DNA of 11,810 bases from an uncultured Arenimonas sp. (GTDB lineage Bacteria; Pseudomonadota; Gammaproteobacteria; Xanthomonadales; Xanthomonadaceae). The notes beneath the pieces were generated by a model, which worked only from the letters and a program-made list of their open reading frames with translations, had not been told where the DNA came from and did not search any database. Positions 1 through 6,538 of the stretch are shown in pieces. The stretch lies in assembly GCA_946480565.1 (NCBI GenBank), contig CAMLKR010000062.1:1-11810 (forward strand). Reading direction: 5' to 3'. Every line of letters begins with the position of its first letter. Positions within the stretch are counted from its first letter, which is position 1. A program made the position numbers and the translations under genes.

Positions 1-860
1 GCGTCGAGTCGCAGATCCGCTTCCACGGCTTCGACCCGGCCACCGACCTGATCGAGCTCGAGGCCGACGAGCCCGGCGGCACGATCTCGATGGCGGCGAT
101 CGAACGTGTGCTGGCGGAACACGGCCACCGCATCGCCCTGGTGCTGTGGCCCGGCGTGCAGTACCGCACCGGCCAAGCCTTCGACCTGAAGGAAATCACC
201 CGGCTGGCGCAGGCCCGGGGCTGCATCGTCGGATTCGACCTGGCGCACGGCGCCGGCAACCTGCGCCTGGCCCTGCACGACAGCGGCGCCGATTTCGCGG
301 CCTGGTGCCACTACAAGTACTGCAACGCCGGTCCGGGTGCCGTCGCCGGCGCCTTCGTGCACGAACGCCACGCCCACACCGACCGCCCACGCTTCGCCGG
401 CTGGTGGGGCCACGACCAGGCCACGCGCTTCCGCATGGGCCCGGAGTTCCGGCCCACGCCCGGCGCCGACGGCTGGCAGCTGAGCAATCCGCCGATCCTG
501 GCGCTGGCGCCATTGCGGGTGTCGCTGGAGCTGTTCGCCGAAGCAGGCATGGATCGGCTGCGGGCAAAGTCGGAACAGCTCACCGCCCATCTCGAGTCGC
601 TGATCCACGCGCGGTGCGTCGGGACGCTGGAGGTGGTGACGCCGTCGGATCCGGTTCGCCGCGGCTGCCAGCTGTCGCTGCGGGTCGCCGGCGGCCGCAG
701 CCGCGGACGCGAACTATTCGAATACCTTGAAGCCCGCGGAATCGTCGGCGACTGGCGCGAACCGGACGTGATCCGGATATCGCCGGTGCCTCTCTACAAC
801 CGGTTCGCCGACCTGCACCGCTTCGTCGACGCCGTGGAAGCCTGGCGCGACGGCCGCTGA
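1..860 (+). CDS. kynU: Kynureninase, C-terminal part (gene starts before the window)
   Basis: This PLP enzyme cleaves the side chain of kynurenine or 3-hydroxykynurenine, giving anthranilate or 3-hydroxyanthranilate plus alanine. The frame is open from position 3 without a start and ends at TGA 858-860, giving 285 visible residues of a protein that is usually about 420. The PLP lysine is in WCHYKYCNAGPGA (lysine codon 315-317). The PLP-ring aspartate is in GFDLAHGAGN (codon 237-239). The segment LVLWPGVQYRTGQAFD just upstream is also typical of kynureninases. The ATG at 90 is internal, because homology continues upstream of it (VESQIRFHGFDP). The next gene starts 2 bp after the stop, and kmo, which makes 3-hydroxykynurenine, lies one gene further on. 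This pairing favours a role in the tryptophan-to-quinolinate (NAD) route over pure anthranilate production, which is an inference. Identity is secure from motifs. Confidence 0.95.
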   Translation, partial: VESQIRFHGFDPATDLIELEADEPGGTISMAAIERVLAEHGHRIALVLWPGVQYRTGQAFDLKEITRLAQARGCIVGFDLAHGAGNLRLALHDSGADFAAWCHYKYCNAGPGAVAGAFVHERHAHTDRPRFAGWWGHDQATRFRMGPEFRPTPGADGWQLSNPPILALAPLRVSLELFAEAGMDRLRAKSEQLTAHLESLIHARCVGTLEVVTPSDPVRRGCQLSLRVAGGRSRGRELFEYLEARGIVGDWREPDVIRISPVPLYNRFADLHRFVDAVEAWRDGR

Positions 861-862
861 CG

Positions 863-1870
863 ATGCCCACCCTGCGCCGCGACTCGTTCACCCTGCTGCG
901 CGAGCTGATGCGCTGGCGGGTGGCGCTGGTCCTGTCGGTGCTGATCTTCGGGCTGATGATCGTGCTGGGCATGGTCAACACCCGGCTCGGGCTTCCCGAC
1001 ACGGCCCGGCTGGCCTGGATCGTGCTCACGATTGCCGCGGCCTGCATCGTCGCCCTGCTGACGCTGCCGCGGCACCTGGGCGGCACGGTCTTCTTCGTCG
1101 CGATCGCCCTGCTGCTGGTCGCCGTGATGGCCTTCGGGCTCTACCACGGCCGGCCGATGCAGCACTGGGCCTACATCTTCCCGCCGGTGGTCGTCTTCCT
1201 GTTGCGGCCGGACCGCGCGTTGGTCGCCATGGTCAGCTTCGGAATCTACGCATCGGCGATGATCGCGCCGCTGATCCCGGCCATCGATGTGATCCGGTTT
1301 GCCAGCGGCTACGGCCTGCTGGTCTGCTTCATGTTCACCTACGCGCTGCTGCAGGAGCGCGCCGCGGTGATGCTGCGCTACCACTCCGACCACGACGCGC
1401 TGAGCAACTGCCTGAACCGCCGCACCTTCAACGAGGCGGTGGAGCAGCTGGCCGGTCCGCGCGGCACCGCCGGAGGCTGCACCTTCCTGCTGATCGACAT
1501 CGACCACTTCAAGGCCATCAACGACCGCCACGGCCACCTGGCCGGCGACCGCATCATCACCCAGGTCGCGGCCGAACTCGGGCGGGCGCTGACTGCCGGC
1601 ACACCATTGTTCCGCTACGGTGGCGAGGAGTTTTCGGTGCTGCTGGTCGATCTCGGGCTCCAGGAAGGCCGGCGCGTGGCCGAAGAGCTGCGCGCGGCCA
1701 TCGCCGACGCCGACTTCCAAGGCGTGCCGGTGACCATCAGCATCGGCGTGGCGCAGTGGCGGCGCGGCGAAGGCAGCCTCACCGCCGCGCTCGACCGCGC
1801 CGACCGCGCCCTTTACGAAGCCAAACGAAACGGCCGCAACCGCGTCGTCTCCGACGCCGCGGCCGCCTGA
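863..1870 (+). CDS. Membrane-bound diguanylate cyclase (GGDEF domain)
   Basis: This 335-residue protein should make cyclic di-GMP from two GTP at the inner membrane. Residues 19-163 hold about six hydrophobic segments (roughly 19-38, 50-68, 74-93, 101-114, 119-138 and 149-163) with short loops, so the sensory part is integral to the membrane. I recognise no named sensor family. The GGDEF domain follows (about 175-330). It has DALSNCLNRR at its start, the metal/GTP region LIDIDHFKAINDRHGH (210-225) and the active-site motif GGEEF (253-257), an accepted active variant. The inhibitory I-site (RxxD, normally eight residues ahead of GGEEF) is replaced by TAGT (244-247), so feedback inhibition through that site is unlikely. 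TISIGV and ALYEAKRNGRN close the domain. It starts 2 bp after kynU and ends 22 bp before kmo, so it is probably co-transcribed with the kynurenine genes. No EAL domain is present. The ATG has only a weak Shine-Dalgarno. Confidence 0.93.
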   Translation: MPTLRRDSFTLLRELMRWRVALVLSVLIFGLMIVLGMVNTRLGLPDTARLAWIVLTIAAACIVALLTLPRHLGGTVFFVAIALLLVAVMAFGLYHGRPMQHWAYIFPPVVVFLLRPDRALVAMVSFGIYASAMIAPLIPAIDVIRFASGYGLLVCFMFTYALLQERAAVMLRYHSDHDALSNCLNRRTFNEAVEQLAGPRGTAGGCTFLLIDIDHFKAINDRHGHLAGDRIITQVAAELGRALTAGTPLFRYGGEEFSVLLVDLGLQEGRRVAEELRAAIADADFQGVPVTISIGVAQWRRGEGSLTAALDRADRALYEAKRNGRNRVVSDAAAA

Positions 1871-1892
1871 CCCTTCCAGAACCGGAACCCCC

Positions 1893-3254
1893 GTGCAGCC
1901 CACCCCGCAGCAGAAGATCACCCTCGTCGGCGCCGGCCTGGCCGGTGCCCTGCTCGCCATCCTGCTGGCCCGGCGGGGCTGGCAGGTCGACGTCTTCGAA
2001 AAACGCCCCGACCCGCGCCGCCGCGGCTACGAGGGTGGCCGCTCGATCAACCTGGCGCTGGCCGAACGCGGCCTCCATGCGCTGCGCCTGGCCGGTCTGC
2101 AGGACGCGGTGATGGCGCAGGCGGTGATGATGCGCGGCCGCATGGTGCATCCGCTGGGCGGCGAAACCATGCTGCAGCGCTATGGACGCGACGACAGCGA
2201 GGTGATCTGGTCGGTGCACCGCGGGCGCCTGAACATCGCCATGCTCGACGCGGCCGAGGCCGCCGGCGCGCGCATCCATTTCAACCAGCGGCTGGATGGC
2301 GTGGATTTCGAGGCGCGCCGGGTCCGCTTCGTCGACGACCACGACCGCCGCGCCCACGAGCAGCCCTTCGACGTGCTGCTGGGCGCCGACGGCGCCGGCT
2401 CCGGCCTGCGCGAGGCGCTGCGACCGCACCTGGCCCTTGGCGAAAGCTTCGAACCCCTGGGCCACGGCTACAAGGAACTGGAGATTCCGCCGGCGGCCGA
2501 CGGCGGCTTCCGGATCGAGCCCAACGCCCTGCACATCTGGCCGCGCGGCGGCTACATGTGCATCGCCCTGCCAAATACCGAAAAGACCTTCACGGTCACC
2601 CTGTTCCTGCCGATGCAGGGCGAGCCGAGCTTCGCCACCCTGCCCGACCTGGCGGCCGCGCGCGACTTCTTCGCCCGCGACTTCGCCGATGCACTGCCGC
2701 TGCTGCCGGAGTTCGACGCCGACTGGACCAACAACCCGATCGGCGGCCTCGGCACCCTGCGCCTGCAGCGCTGGCACCTGGACGGCCGCGCCGTGCTGCT
2801 GGGCGACGCCGCCCACGCCATGGTGCCCTTCCACGGCCAGGGCATGAACTGCGCCTTCGAGGACTGCGTGGCGCTCGACCCCCACCTCGCCGCCGCCGAC
2901 GACTTCGAGTCCGCCTTCGCCGCCTTCGAGGCCGAGCGCCGGCCCAATGCCGAGGCCATCCAGGCGATGGCGCTGGAGAACTACGTCGAGATGCGCGACC
3001 GCGTCGACGACGCCGACTTCCTGCTGCAGCGGGCGCTGGAGCGGGTGCTGGCCGAGCGGCATCCCGACCGTTTGGTGCCGCGCTATTCGATGGTCAGTTT
3101 CCTGCGCGTGCCCTACGCGGTCGCCTTCGAGCGCGGCAAGGTGCAGCGCCAGATCCTGGTCGATTCCACCCGGGGCTGCACCCGGCTGGAGGACGTGGAC
3201 CTGGCGGCGGCCGATGCGCGCGTGCGCGAACGTCTGGCGGGACTGGAGCCGTGA
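1893..3254 (+). CDS. kmo: Kynurenine 3-monooxygenase
   Basis: This FAD-dependent hydroxylase uses NADPH and oxygen to convert L-kynurenine to 3-hydroxykynurenine, the substrate of KynU for 3-hydroxyanthranilate. At 453 residues it has normal family length. It has the FAD-binding GAGLAG (13-18) with the following acidic FEK (35-37), the RSINLALAERG segment (50-60), the GADGAGSGLR 'DG' motif (164-173), and GDAAHAM (304-310) followed by PFHGQGMNCAFED (312-324), the second FAD/ribityl motif. Asn363 (LENYVEMRDR) and Tyr398 (PRYSM) match substrate-binding positions I recall from structurally studied KMOs, which is recalled and not aligned here. Bacterial members often carry a C-terminal membrane helix, but here the C-terminus is polar. 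The start is GTG with a poor Shine-Dalgarno, chosen because the nucleotide-binding strand begins right after it. The stop overlaps the sbcB start by 4 bp. Confidence 0.95.
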   Translation: MQPTPQQKITLVGAGLAGALLAILLARRGWQVDVFEKRPDPRRRGYEGGRSINLALAERGLHALRLAGLQDAVMAQAVMMRGRMVHPLGGETMLQRYGRDDSEVIWSVHRGRLNIAMLDAAEAAGARIHFNQRLDGVDFEARRVRFVDDHDRRAHEQPFDVLLGADGAGSGLREALRPHLALGESFEPLGHGYKELEIPPAADGGFRIEPNALHIWPRGGYMCIALPNTEKTFTVTLFLPMQGEPSFATLPDLAAARDFFARDFADALPLLPEFDADWTNNPIGGLGTLRLQRWHLDGRAVLLGDAAHAMVPFHGQGMNCAFEDCVALDPHLAAADDFESAFAAFEAERRPNAEAIQAMALENYVEMRDRVDDADFLLQRALERVLAERHPDRLVPRYSMVSFLRVPYAVAFERGKVQRQILVDSTRGCTRLEDVDLAAADARVRERLAGLEP

Positions 3255-4690
3255 CGGCACCCGGTTTCCTCTTCTACGACCTGGAGACCTTCGGCCGCGA
3301 CCCGCGCCGCACGCGCATCGCCCAGTTCGCCGCGATCCGCACCGACCTCGAACTCAACCCGGTCGGCGAACCGGTCAGCCTGTTCTGCCAGCCCGCCGAC
3401 GACCTGCTGCCCTCGCCCGCCGCGACCTTGATCACCGGCATCACGCCGCAGCGCGCGCGCGCCGAGGGCCTGCGCGAGGCGGACTTCATGGCCCGCATCG
3501 CCGAGGAACTGGGCCAGCCGCAGACCTGCGCGCTGGGCTACAACTCGATCCGGTTCGACGACGAGTTCGTGCGTTTCGGGCTGTACCGCAACTTCCACGA
3601 CCCCTACGAACGCGAGTGGCGCAACGGCAACTCGCGCTGGGACCTGCTGGACGTGCTGCGCCTGGCCGAAGCCCTGCGCCCCGGGGGCCTGGAATGGCCG
3701 CAGCGCGAGGACGGCGCGCCCAGTTTCAAGCTCGAACACCTGGCCGCGGCCAACGGCGTGCGCGAAGGCGAGGCGCACGAGGCGCTGAGCGACGTGCGCG
3801 CCCTGATCGGCCTGGCGCGCAAGTTCAAGGCCGCCCAGCCCAGACTCTGGGACTACGCCTATGCCCTGCGCGACAAGCGCAAGGTCGCCTCGCTGCTGGA
3901 CGTGGTCAACATGACGCCGCTGCTGCACATCTCCTCGCGCTATCCGGCCAGCCGCCACTGCGCGGCGCTGGTGGCGCCGGTCGCGCGGCACCCGAAGATC
4001 GAGTCGCGGGTGATCGTCTGCGGCCTGGACGAGGATCCCGGGGCTTGGCTGGGCATGGATCCGGACGCTATTGCCGACCGCCTCTACACGCCCGCGGCAG
4101 ATCTGCCCGAAGGCGAGCGCCGCGTGCCGCTGAAGGAAGTGCACACCAACAAGTGCCCGATCCTGCTGCCGCTGGAGCACCTGCGGGACGCCGACTTCGA
4201 ACGCCTGGGCATCGACCGCGCCGCCTGCCTGGCGAATGCCGCACGCCTGCGCAGCGCGCCGGGCCTGGCCGAAACCGTGCGCCGCGTGTTCGCGGCCGAA
4301 ACCGCACACGAACCGGCCGACGCCGACGCCGCGCTGTACGACGGATTCCCGTCCGACGGCGACAAGCGCCTTTTTCCCCGCGTGCGCAGTGCGCCGGTGA
4401 CGGAGCTGGCCGGTTTCGCCGCCCGCTTCGACGACCCGCGCTATGCGGAGCTGCTGTTCCGCTTCCGCGCCCGGAACTGGCCCGAGTCGTTGGACGCCGG
4501 CGAACGCCGGCGCTGGGACGACTACCGCCGCCGGCGCCTGACGCCGGGCAGCACGTTGGCGGAATACGATTTCACGAGCTATTACGCCGAGATCGCCACA
4601 CTGCGCGCCGGCACTGAACCCGGACCCAAGCATGCCTGGCTGGACGCCCTGGAAGCCTGGGGCCGCGACCTGGAGGCTTCCCTGGCATGA
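3251..4690 (+). CDS. sbcB: Exodeoxyribonuclease I (3'-5' ssDNA exonuclease)
   Basis: Exonuclease I digests single-stranded DNA from the 3' end in recombination, mismatch repair and clean-up of replication intermediates. The 479-residue product matches the length of E. coli ExoI (475) and follows it along its whole length. The DEDDh nuclease residues are all present: Asp10 and Glu12 (FLFYDLETFG), Asp103 (YNSIRFDDEF), His176 and Asp181 (EAHEALSDV). They sit at a constant offset of five from E. coli D15/E17/D108/H181/D186. The SH3-like and helical C-terminal parts follow, with VHTNKCPILLPL and LLFRFRARNWPESLD recognisable. The start is GTG 3251, overlapping the kmo stop (GTGA). The same frame is open back to 2558, but that stretch lies inside kmo and has no exonuclease similarity. 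The overlap implies translational coupling to kmo. The stop overlaps the next gene (ATGA). Confidence 0.96.
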   Translation: MTAPGFLFYDLETFGRDPRRTRIAQFAAIRTDLELNPVGEPVSLFCQPADDLLPSPAATLITGITPQRARAEGLREADFMARIAEELGQPQTCALGYNSIRFDDEFVRFGLYRNFHDPYEREWRNGNSRWDLLDVLRLAEALRPGGLEWPQREDGAPSFKLEHLAAANGVREGEAHEALSDVRALIGLARKFKAAQPRLWDYAYALRDKRKVASLLDVVNMTPLLHISSRYPASRHCAALVAPVARHPKIESRVIVCGLDEDPGAWLGMDPDAIADRLYTPAADLPEGERRVPLKEVHTNKCPILLPLEHLRDADFERLGIDRAACLANAARLRSAPGLAETVRRVFAAETAHEPADADAALYDGFPSDGDKRLFPRVRSAPVTELAGFAARFDDPRYAELLFRFRARNWPESLDAGERRRWDDYRRRRLTPGSTLAEYDFTSYYAEIATLRAGTEPGPKHAWLDALEAWGRDLEASLA

Positions 4691-5370
4691 GCACCTACTT
4701 CAGCGAGAAGAGCTTCAAGTTCCTGCGCGCGCTGGCGCGCAACAACTCGCGCGAGTGGTTCAATCAACATCGCACGGACTACGAGACGCACCTGAAGGAA
4801 CCCTTCCAGCGCCTGATCGCCGACCTGCAGCCGGACCTGCTGGCGATCAGCCCGCACTACCGCGCCGATCCGCGCGGCACCGGCGGCTCGCTGTTCCGCA
4901 TCCACCGCGACACCCGCTTCTCGAACGACAAGACGCCGTACAAGACCTGGTCCGGCGCGCGCTTCTTCCACGCGCGCAGCAAGCAGGTGCCGGCGCCATC
5001 GTTCTACCTGCACGTGCAGCCGGGCGGCTGTTTCCTGGGCGCCGGCATCTGGCACCCGGAGCCGGATACCCAGCGCAGGATCCGCAACTTCATGCTGGAC
5101 AATCCCGCCGGCTGGACCGCGGCGGTGCGCGCGCCGGCGTTCCGTCGCCGCTACGAGATGTGGGGCGAAAGCCTCGTCCGCCCGCCGCGCGGCTTCCCGG
5201 CCGACCATCCGCTGATCGACGACATCAAGCGCAAGGACTTCACGGCCGGCACCGCCCTCGAGGACTCGACGGTCCTGGGGCCACGGTTGCGGCAGTCGGT
5301 GGTCGCGGGATTCACCGGCCTGGCGCCGCTGATGGACTACCTCTGCGCTGCGCTCGACCTGGAGTTCTGA
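4687..5370 (+). CDS. DUF2461 family protein
   Basis: This 227-residue cytoplasmic protein belongs to the DUF2461 (TIGR02453) family, whose biochemical role is not established as far as I know. Family hallmarks are the N-terminal FLRALARNNSREWFNQHR (12-29), the central FRIHRDTRFSNDKTPYKT (70-87) rich in conserved Arg, Asp and Lys, and FYLHVQPGGCFLGAGIWHP (106-124). There is no signal peptide or membrane segment, and the length is normal. The ATG overlaps the sbcB stop by 4 bp and is preceded by a good GGAGG (4672-4676), so it is probably co-translated with exonuclease I as the last gene of the run. A role near DNA or nucleic-acid metabolism would be guilt by association only. Confidence 0.88.
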   Translation: MSTYFSEKSFKFLRALARNNSREWFNQHRTDYETHLKEPFQRLIADLQPDLLAISPHYRADPRGTGGSLFRIHRDTRFSNDKTPYKTWSGARFFHARSKQVPAPSFYLHVQPGGCFLGAGIWHPEPDTQRRIRNFMLDNPAGWTAAVRAPAFRRRYEMWGESLVRPPRGFPADHPLIDDIKRKDFTAGTALEDSTVLGPRLRQSVVAGFTGLAPLMDYLCAALDLEF

Positions 5371-5423
5371 GCCCCGCCTGCCCTGCTGCGAGCGGCTGAG
5401 CGCCTCCTGCGCGCCGCCCCGCC

Positions 5424-5444
5424 GACAGTCGCCTTCGGCCTGTC
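5424..5444 (+). terminator. Weak hairpin, possible end of the kynU-DUF2461 transcript
   Basis: GACAG pairs with CTGTC, and an inner GCC pairs with GGC around a TTC loop, leaving a two-base TC bulge on the left arm. It lies 54 bp after the DUF2461 stop. No T-tract follows (CCTCGCATAG), so it is at best an imperfect or Rho-assisted terminator. It could also be chance structure in GC-rich DNA. Confidence 0.25.
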
Positions 5445-5504
5445 CCTCGCATAGATGGTGGCCAACAGACCGATAGTGATACTTCCCGGGATGCCGCCCC
5501 GGCG

Positions 5505-5523
5505 TACGGTCCGCGGGACCATA
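5505..5523. promoter_or_regulatory. Palindrome GGTCC-GCG-GGACC, possible operator
   Basis: A 5-bp perfect inverted repeat with a GCG centre (5508-5520) is extended by TA/TA after one mismatched pair, spanning 5505-5523. It lies 29 bp upstream of the -35-like hexamer, a position suited to an activator or an upstream operator. No T-tract follows, so a terminator is unlikely. The regulator is unknown. Confidence 0.3.
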
Positions 5524-5544
5524 CCCTGCCGCATCGCAACATCG

Positions 5545-5566
5545 AAATGTGTTGACGATCACGGAT
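5545..5566. promoter_or_regulatory. CRP/Clp-like binding site
   Basis: The core reads TGTGT-TGACGA-TCACG, matching 8 of the 10 specified bases of the CRP consensus TGTGA-N6-TCACA, and it is preceded by AAA as in strong CRP sites. In Lysobacterales the CRP homologue Clp recognises nearly the same consensus and controls many secreted enzymes, which is established for Xanthomonas. Here it would sit on the -35-like hexamer of the exported hydrolase gene. Whether it activates or represses cannot be read from the spacing, because the transcription start is unknown. Confidence 0.4.
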
Positions 5567-5579
5567 TTGGCCGTAGTGT
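5552..5579 (+). promoter_or_regulatory. Candidate sigma-70 promoter for the exported hydrolase operon
   Basis: TTGACG (5552-5557) matches five of six -35 bases. After a 16-bp spacer comes TAGTGT (5574-5579), which matches only three of six -10 bases, so the promoter would be weak or activator-dependent. It lies about 100 bp upstream of the GTG start. The -10 lies inside the 5568-5588 inverted repeat. Confidence 0.4.
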
Positions 5580-5588
5580 GAACGGCCA
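5568..5588. promoter_or_regulatory. Perfect inverted repeat TGGCCGT-N7-ACGGCCA, operator candidate
   Basis: Two perfect 7-bp arms (5568-5574 and 5582-5588) flank a 7-nt spacer, giving a 14-bp centre-to-centre distance, compatible with a dimeric helix-turn-helix regulator but longer than one helical turn. The repeat covers the candidate -10 region, as a repressor operator would. In RNA it could form a small hairpin near the 5' end. No T-tract follows. Confidence 0.45.
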
Positions 5589-5669
5589 TACGCCGGCGCA
5601 GGGGAGCACCGGTTCCAGCCGGACGTGGCGACGCAAGGACGGGAACCCCGCGTTACGCATCGAATTCCT

Positions 5670-5677
5670 GGGGAGGG
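5670..5677 (+). promoter_or_regulatory. Strong Shine-Dalgarno deciding the GTG start of the hydrolase
   Basis: GGGGAGGG, with a GGAGG core at 5672-5676, lies 4 nt before GTG 5681. It is the best ribosome binding site in the window. It supports 5681 as the start, directly in front of a signal peptide, over any start in other frames upstream. Confidence 0.7.
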
Positions 5678-5680
5678 ATC

Positions 5681-6535
5681 GTGCGCCATCTACTCTTTGC
5701 CGCCTTGGCGGCCGTTTCGGGCGTGTGCAGCGCCAACACCGGTGTCGCCTTCGTGCACGGCACCGGCAAGCAGACCAATGCCACCGCGGACTACTGGAAG
5801 CCGGAGTTCGTCAACAACGTGCGCGGCGGGCTGCCCGACCCGAACAACTACACGGTCATCAACTGCGACTTCAGCAAGTACATGTGGGACGCCGGCGCGG
5901 CCGGCTGCCTGGCCGGGCAGCTGACCACCTTCATCAACAACCGCGGCATCACCCGCCTGATCGTGATCACCCACAGCAACGGCGGCAACGTCATGCGCTG
6001 GATCCTGTCAAACCCGACCTGGGACAGCCGCTACCCGAACATCATCAGCAAGACCGTGCGGGTGAACGCGCTGGCGCCGTCCTCGGCCGGCACGCCGCTG
6101 GCCGATGCGGTGATCTCGGGCAATGTGTTCGAGGCGTCGGTCGGCTGGCTGCTGGGCTTCAAGAACGACGCCGTGCGCATGCAGCAGACCAGCTGGATGG
6201 CCAGCTACAACGCCAACTGGCTGCTGGGCACCGCCGGCCGCCCCGCCCTGCCGAAAACCTTCCGCAGCGTGGTCGGCACCGACGTCGATTCGGCGGTCTG
6301 GGACGGCGACAGCTACTGCGGCGGCTACTTCGAGAACGTGGGACTCGAGACCACCCAGCTGTGGCTGAACTCCTGCTCGGACGGCTTCCTCAACTGCAGC
6401 AGCCAGTCCGCCGCGGGCTACGTCTGGTTCCAGGACAAGAGCCGCATGGCCGGCAGCGAGCCGCTGTCGCACAACCAGAGCCGTCGCGCCTGCTTCGGCC
6501 TGGACTCCATCCTGCGCACCGACATGAGGTCCTGA
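5681..6535 (+). CDS. Exported alpha/beta hydrolase (lipase/esterase-like)
   Basis: This 284-residue protein has a signal peptide (MRHLLFAALAAVSGVCSA, cleavage probably before Asn19), so it should act in the periplasm or outside the cell. VAFVHGTGK (22-30) fits the oxyanion-hole strand of lipases. ITHSNGG (96-102) is a nucleophile elbow with Ser99, where the first glycine of GxSxG is replaced by histidine. Asp234 (CSDGFLNCSSQSAAG) and His264 (PLSHNQSRR) are in the right order and context for the other triad residues. The mature part has six cysteines (62, 76, 213, 232, 239, 271), enough for three disulfides, and many Asn residues, as in secreted enzymes. The substrate is unknown, and triglyceride, ester or polymer are all possible. 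The start is GTG with a strong Shine-Dalgarno. It is followed after 3 bp by a DUF4785-like gene and is preceded by its own regulated promoter region. Confidence 0.8.
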   Translation: MRHLLFAALAAVSGVCSANTGVAFVHGTGKQTNATADYWKPEFVNNVRGGLPDPNNYTVINCDFSKYMWDAGAAGCLAGQLTTFINNRGITRLIVITHSNGGNVMRWILSNPTWDSRYPNIISKTVRVNALAPSSAGTPLADAVISGNVFEASVGWLLGFKNDAVRMQQTSWMASYNANWLLGTAGRPALPKTFRSVVGTDVDSAVWDGDSYCGGYFENVGLETTQLWLNSCSDGFLNCSSQSAAGYVWFQDKSRMAGSEPLSHNQSRRACFGLDSILRTDMRS

Positions 6536-6538
6536 GCC

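Larger units (their letters stand above)
5371..5680. other. 310-bp intergenic and leader region with clustered regulatory signals
   Basis: No convincing gene lies between the DUF2461 stop and the exported hydrolase start. Open frames here read into the hydrolase in the wrong frame or are antisense without recognisable sequence. The middle part (about 5460-5590) is less GC-rich than the surrounding genes, as expected of a promoter. It holds, in order, a weak hairpin at 5424-5444, a palindrome at 5505-5523, a CRP-like site at 5545-5566, a -35-like hexamer at 5552-5557 and a perfect inverted repeat at 5568-5588. The remaining roughly 90 nt look like an untranslated leader ending in a strong Shine-Dalgarno. 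Confidence 0.7.

Noticed and set aside
794..1960. Antisense open frame opposite the GGDEF gene (388 codons)
   Set aside because: It overlaps three real genes and has Asp/Gln/His-rich composition without motifs.
2558..3250. N-terminal extension of exonuclease I into kmo
   Set aside because: The frame is open, but it lies wholly inside kmo, reads as Arg/Ala/Pro-rich low-complexity protein and has no exonuclease similarity. GTG 3251 gives the normal ExoI length.
1779..3260. Long antisense open frame opposite kmo (493 codons)
   Set aside because: Strong third-position GC of kmo keeps the antisense frame free of stops. The product is His/Gln/Val-rich and matches nothing recognisable.
3113..4633. 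Long antisense open frame opposite sbcB (506 codons)
   Set aside because: Mirror of a secure ExoI gene with all catalytic residues, and the composition is typical of GC-rich shadow frames.
5337..5534. Small minus-strand open frame upstream of the hydrolase (65 codons)
   Set aside because: No recognisable domain, an Arg/Ala-rich end, and it overlaps the DUF2461 3' end and the promoter palindrome.
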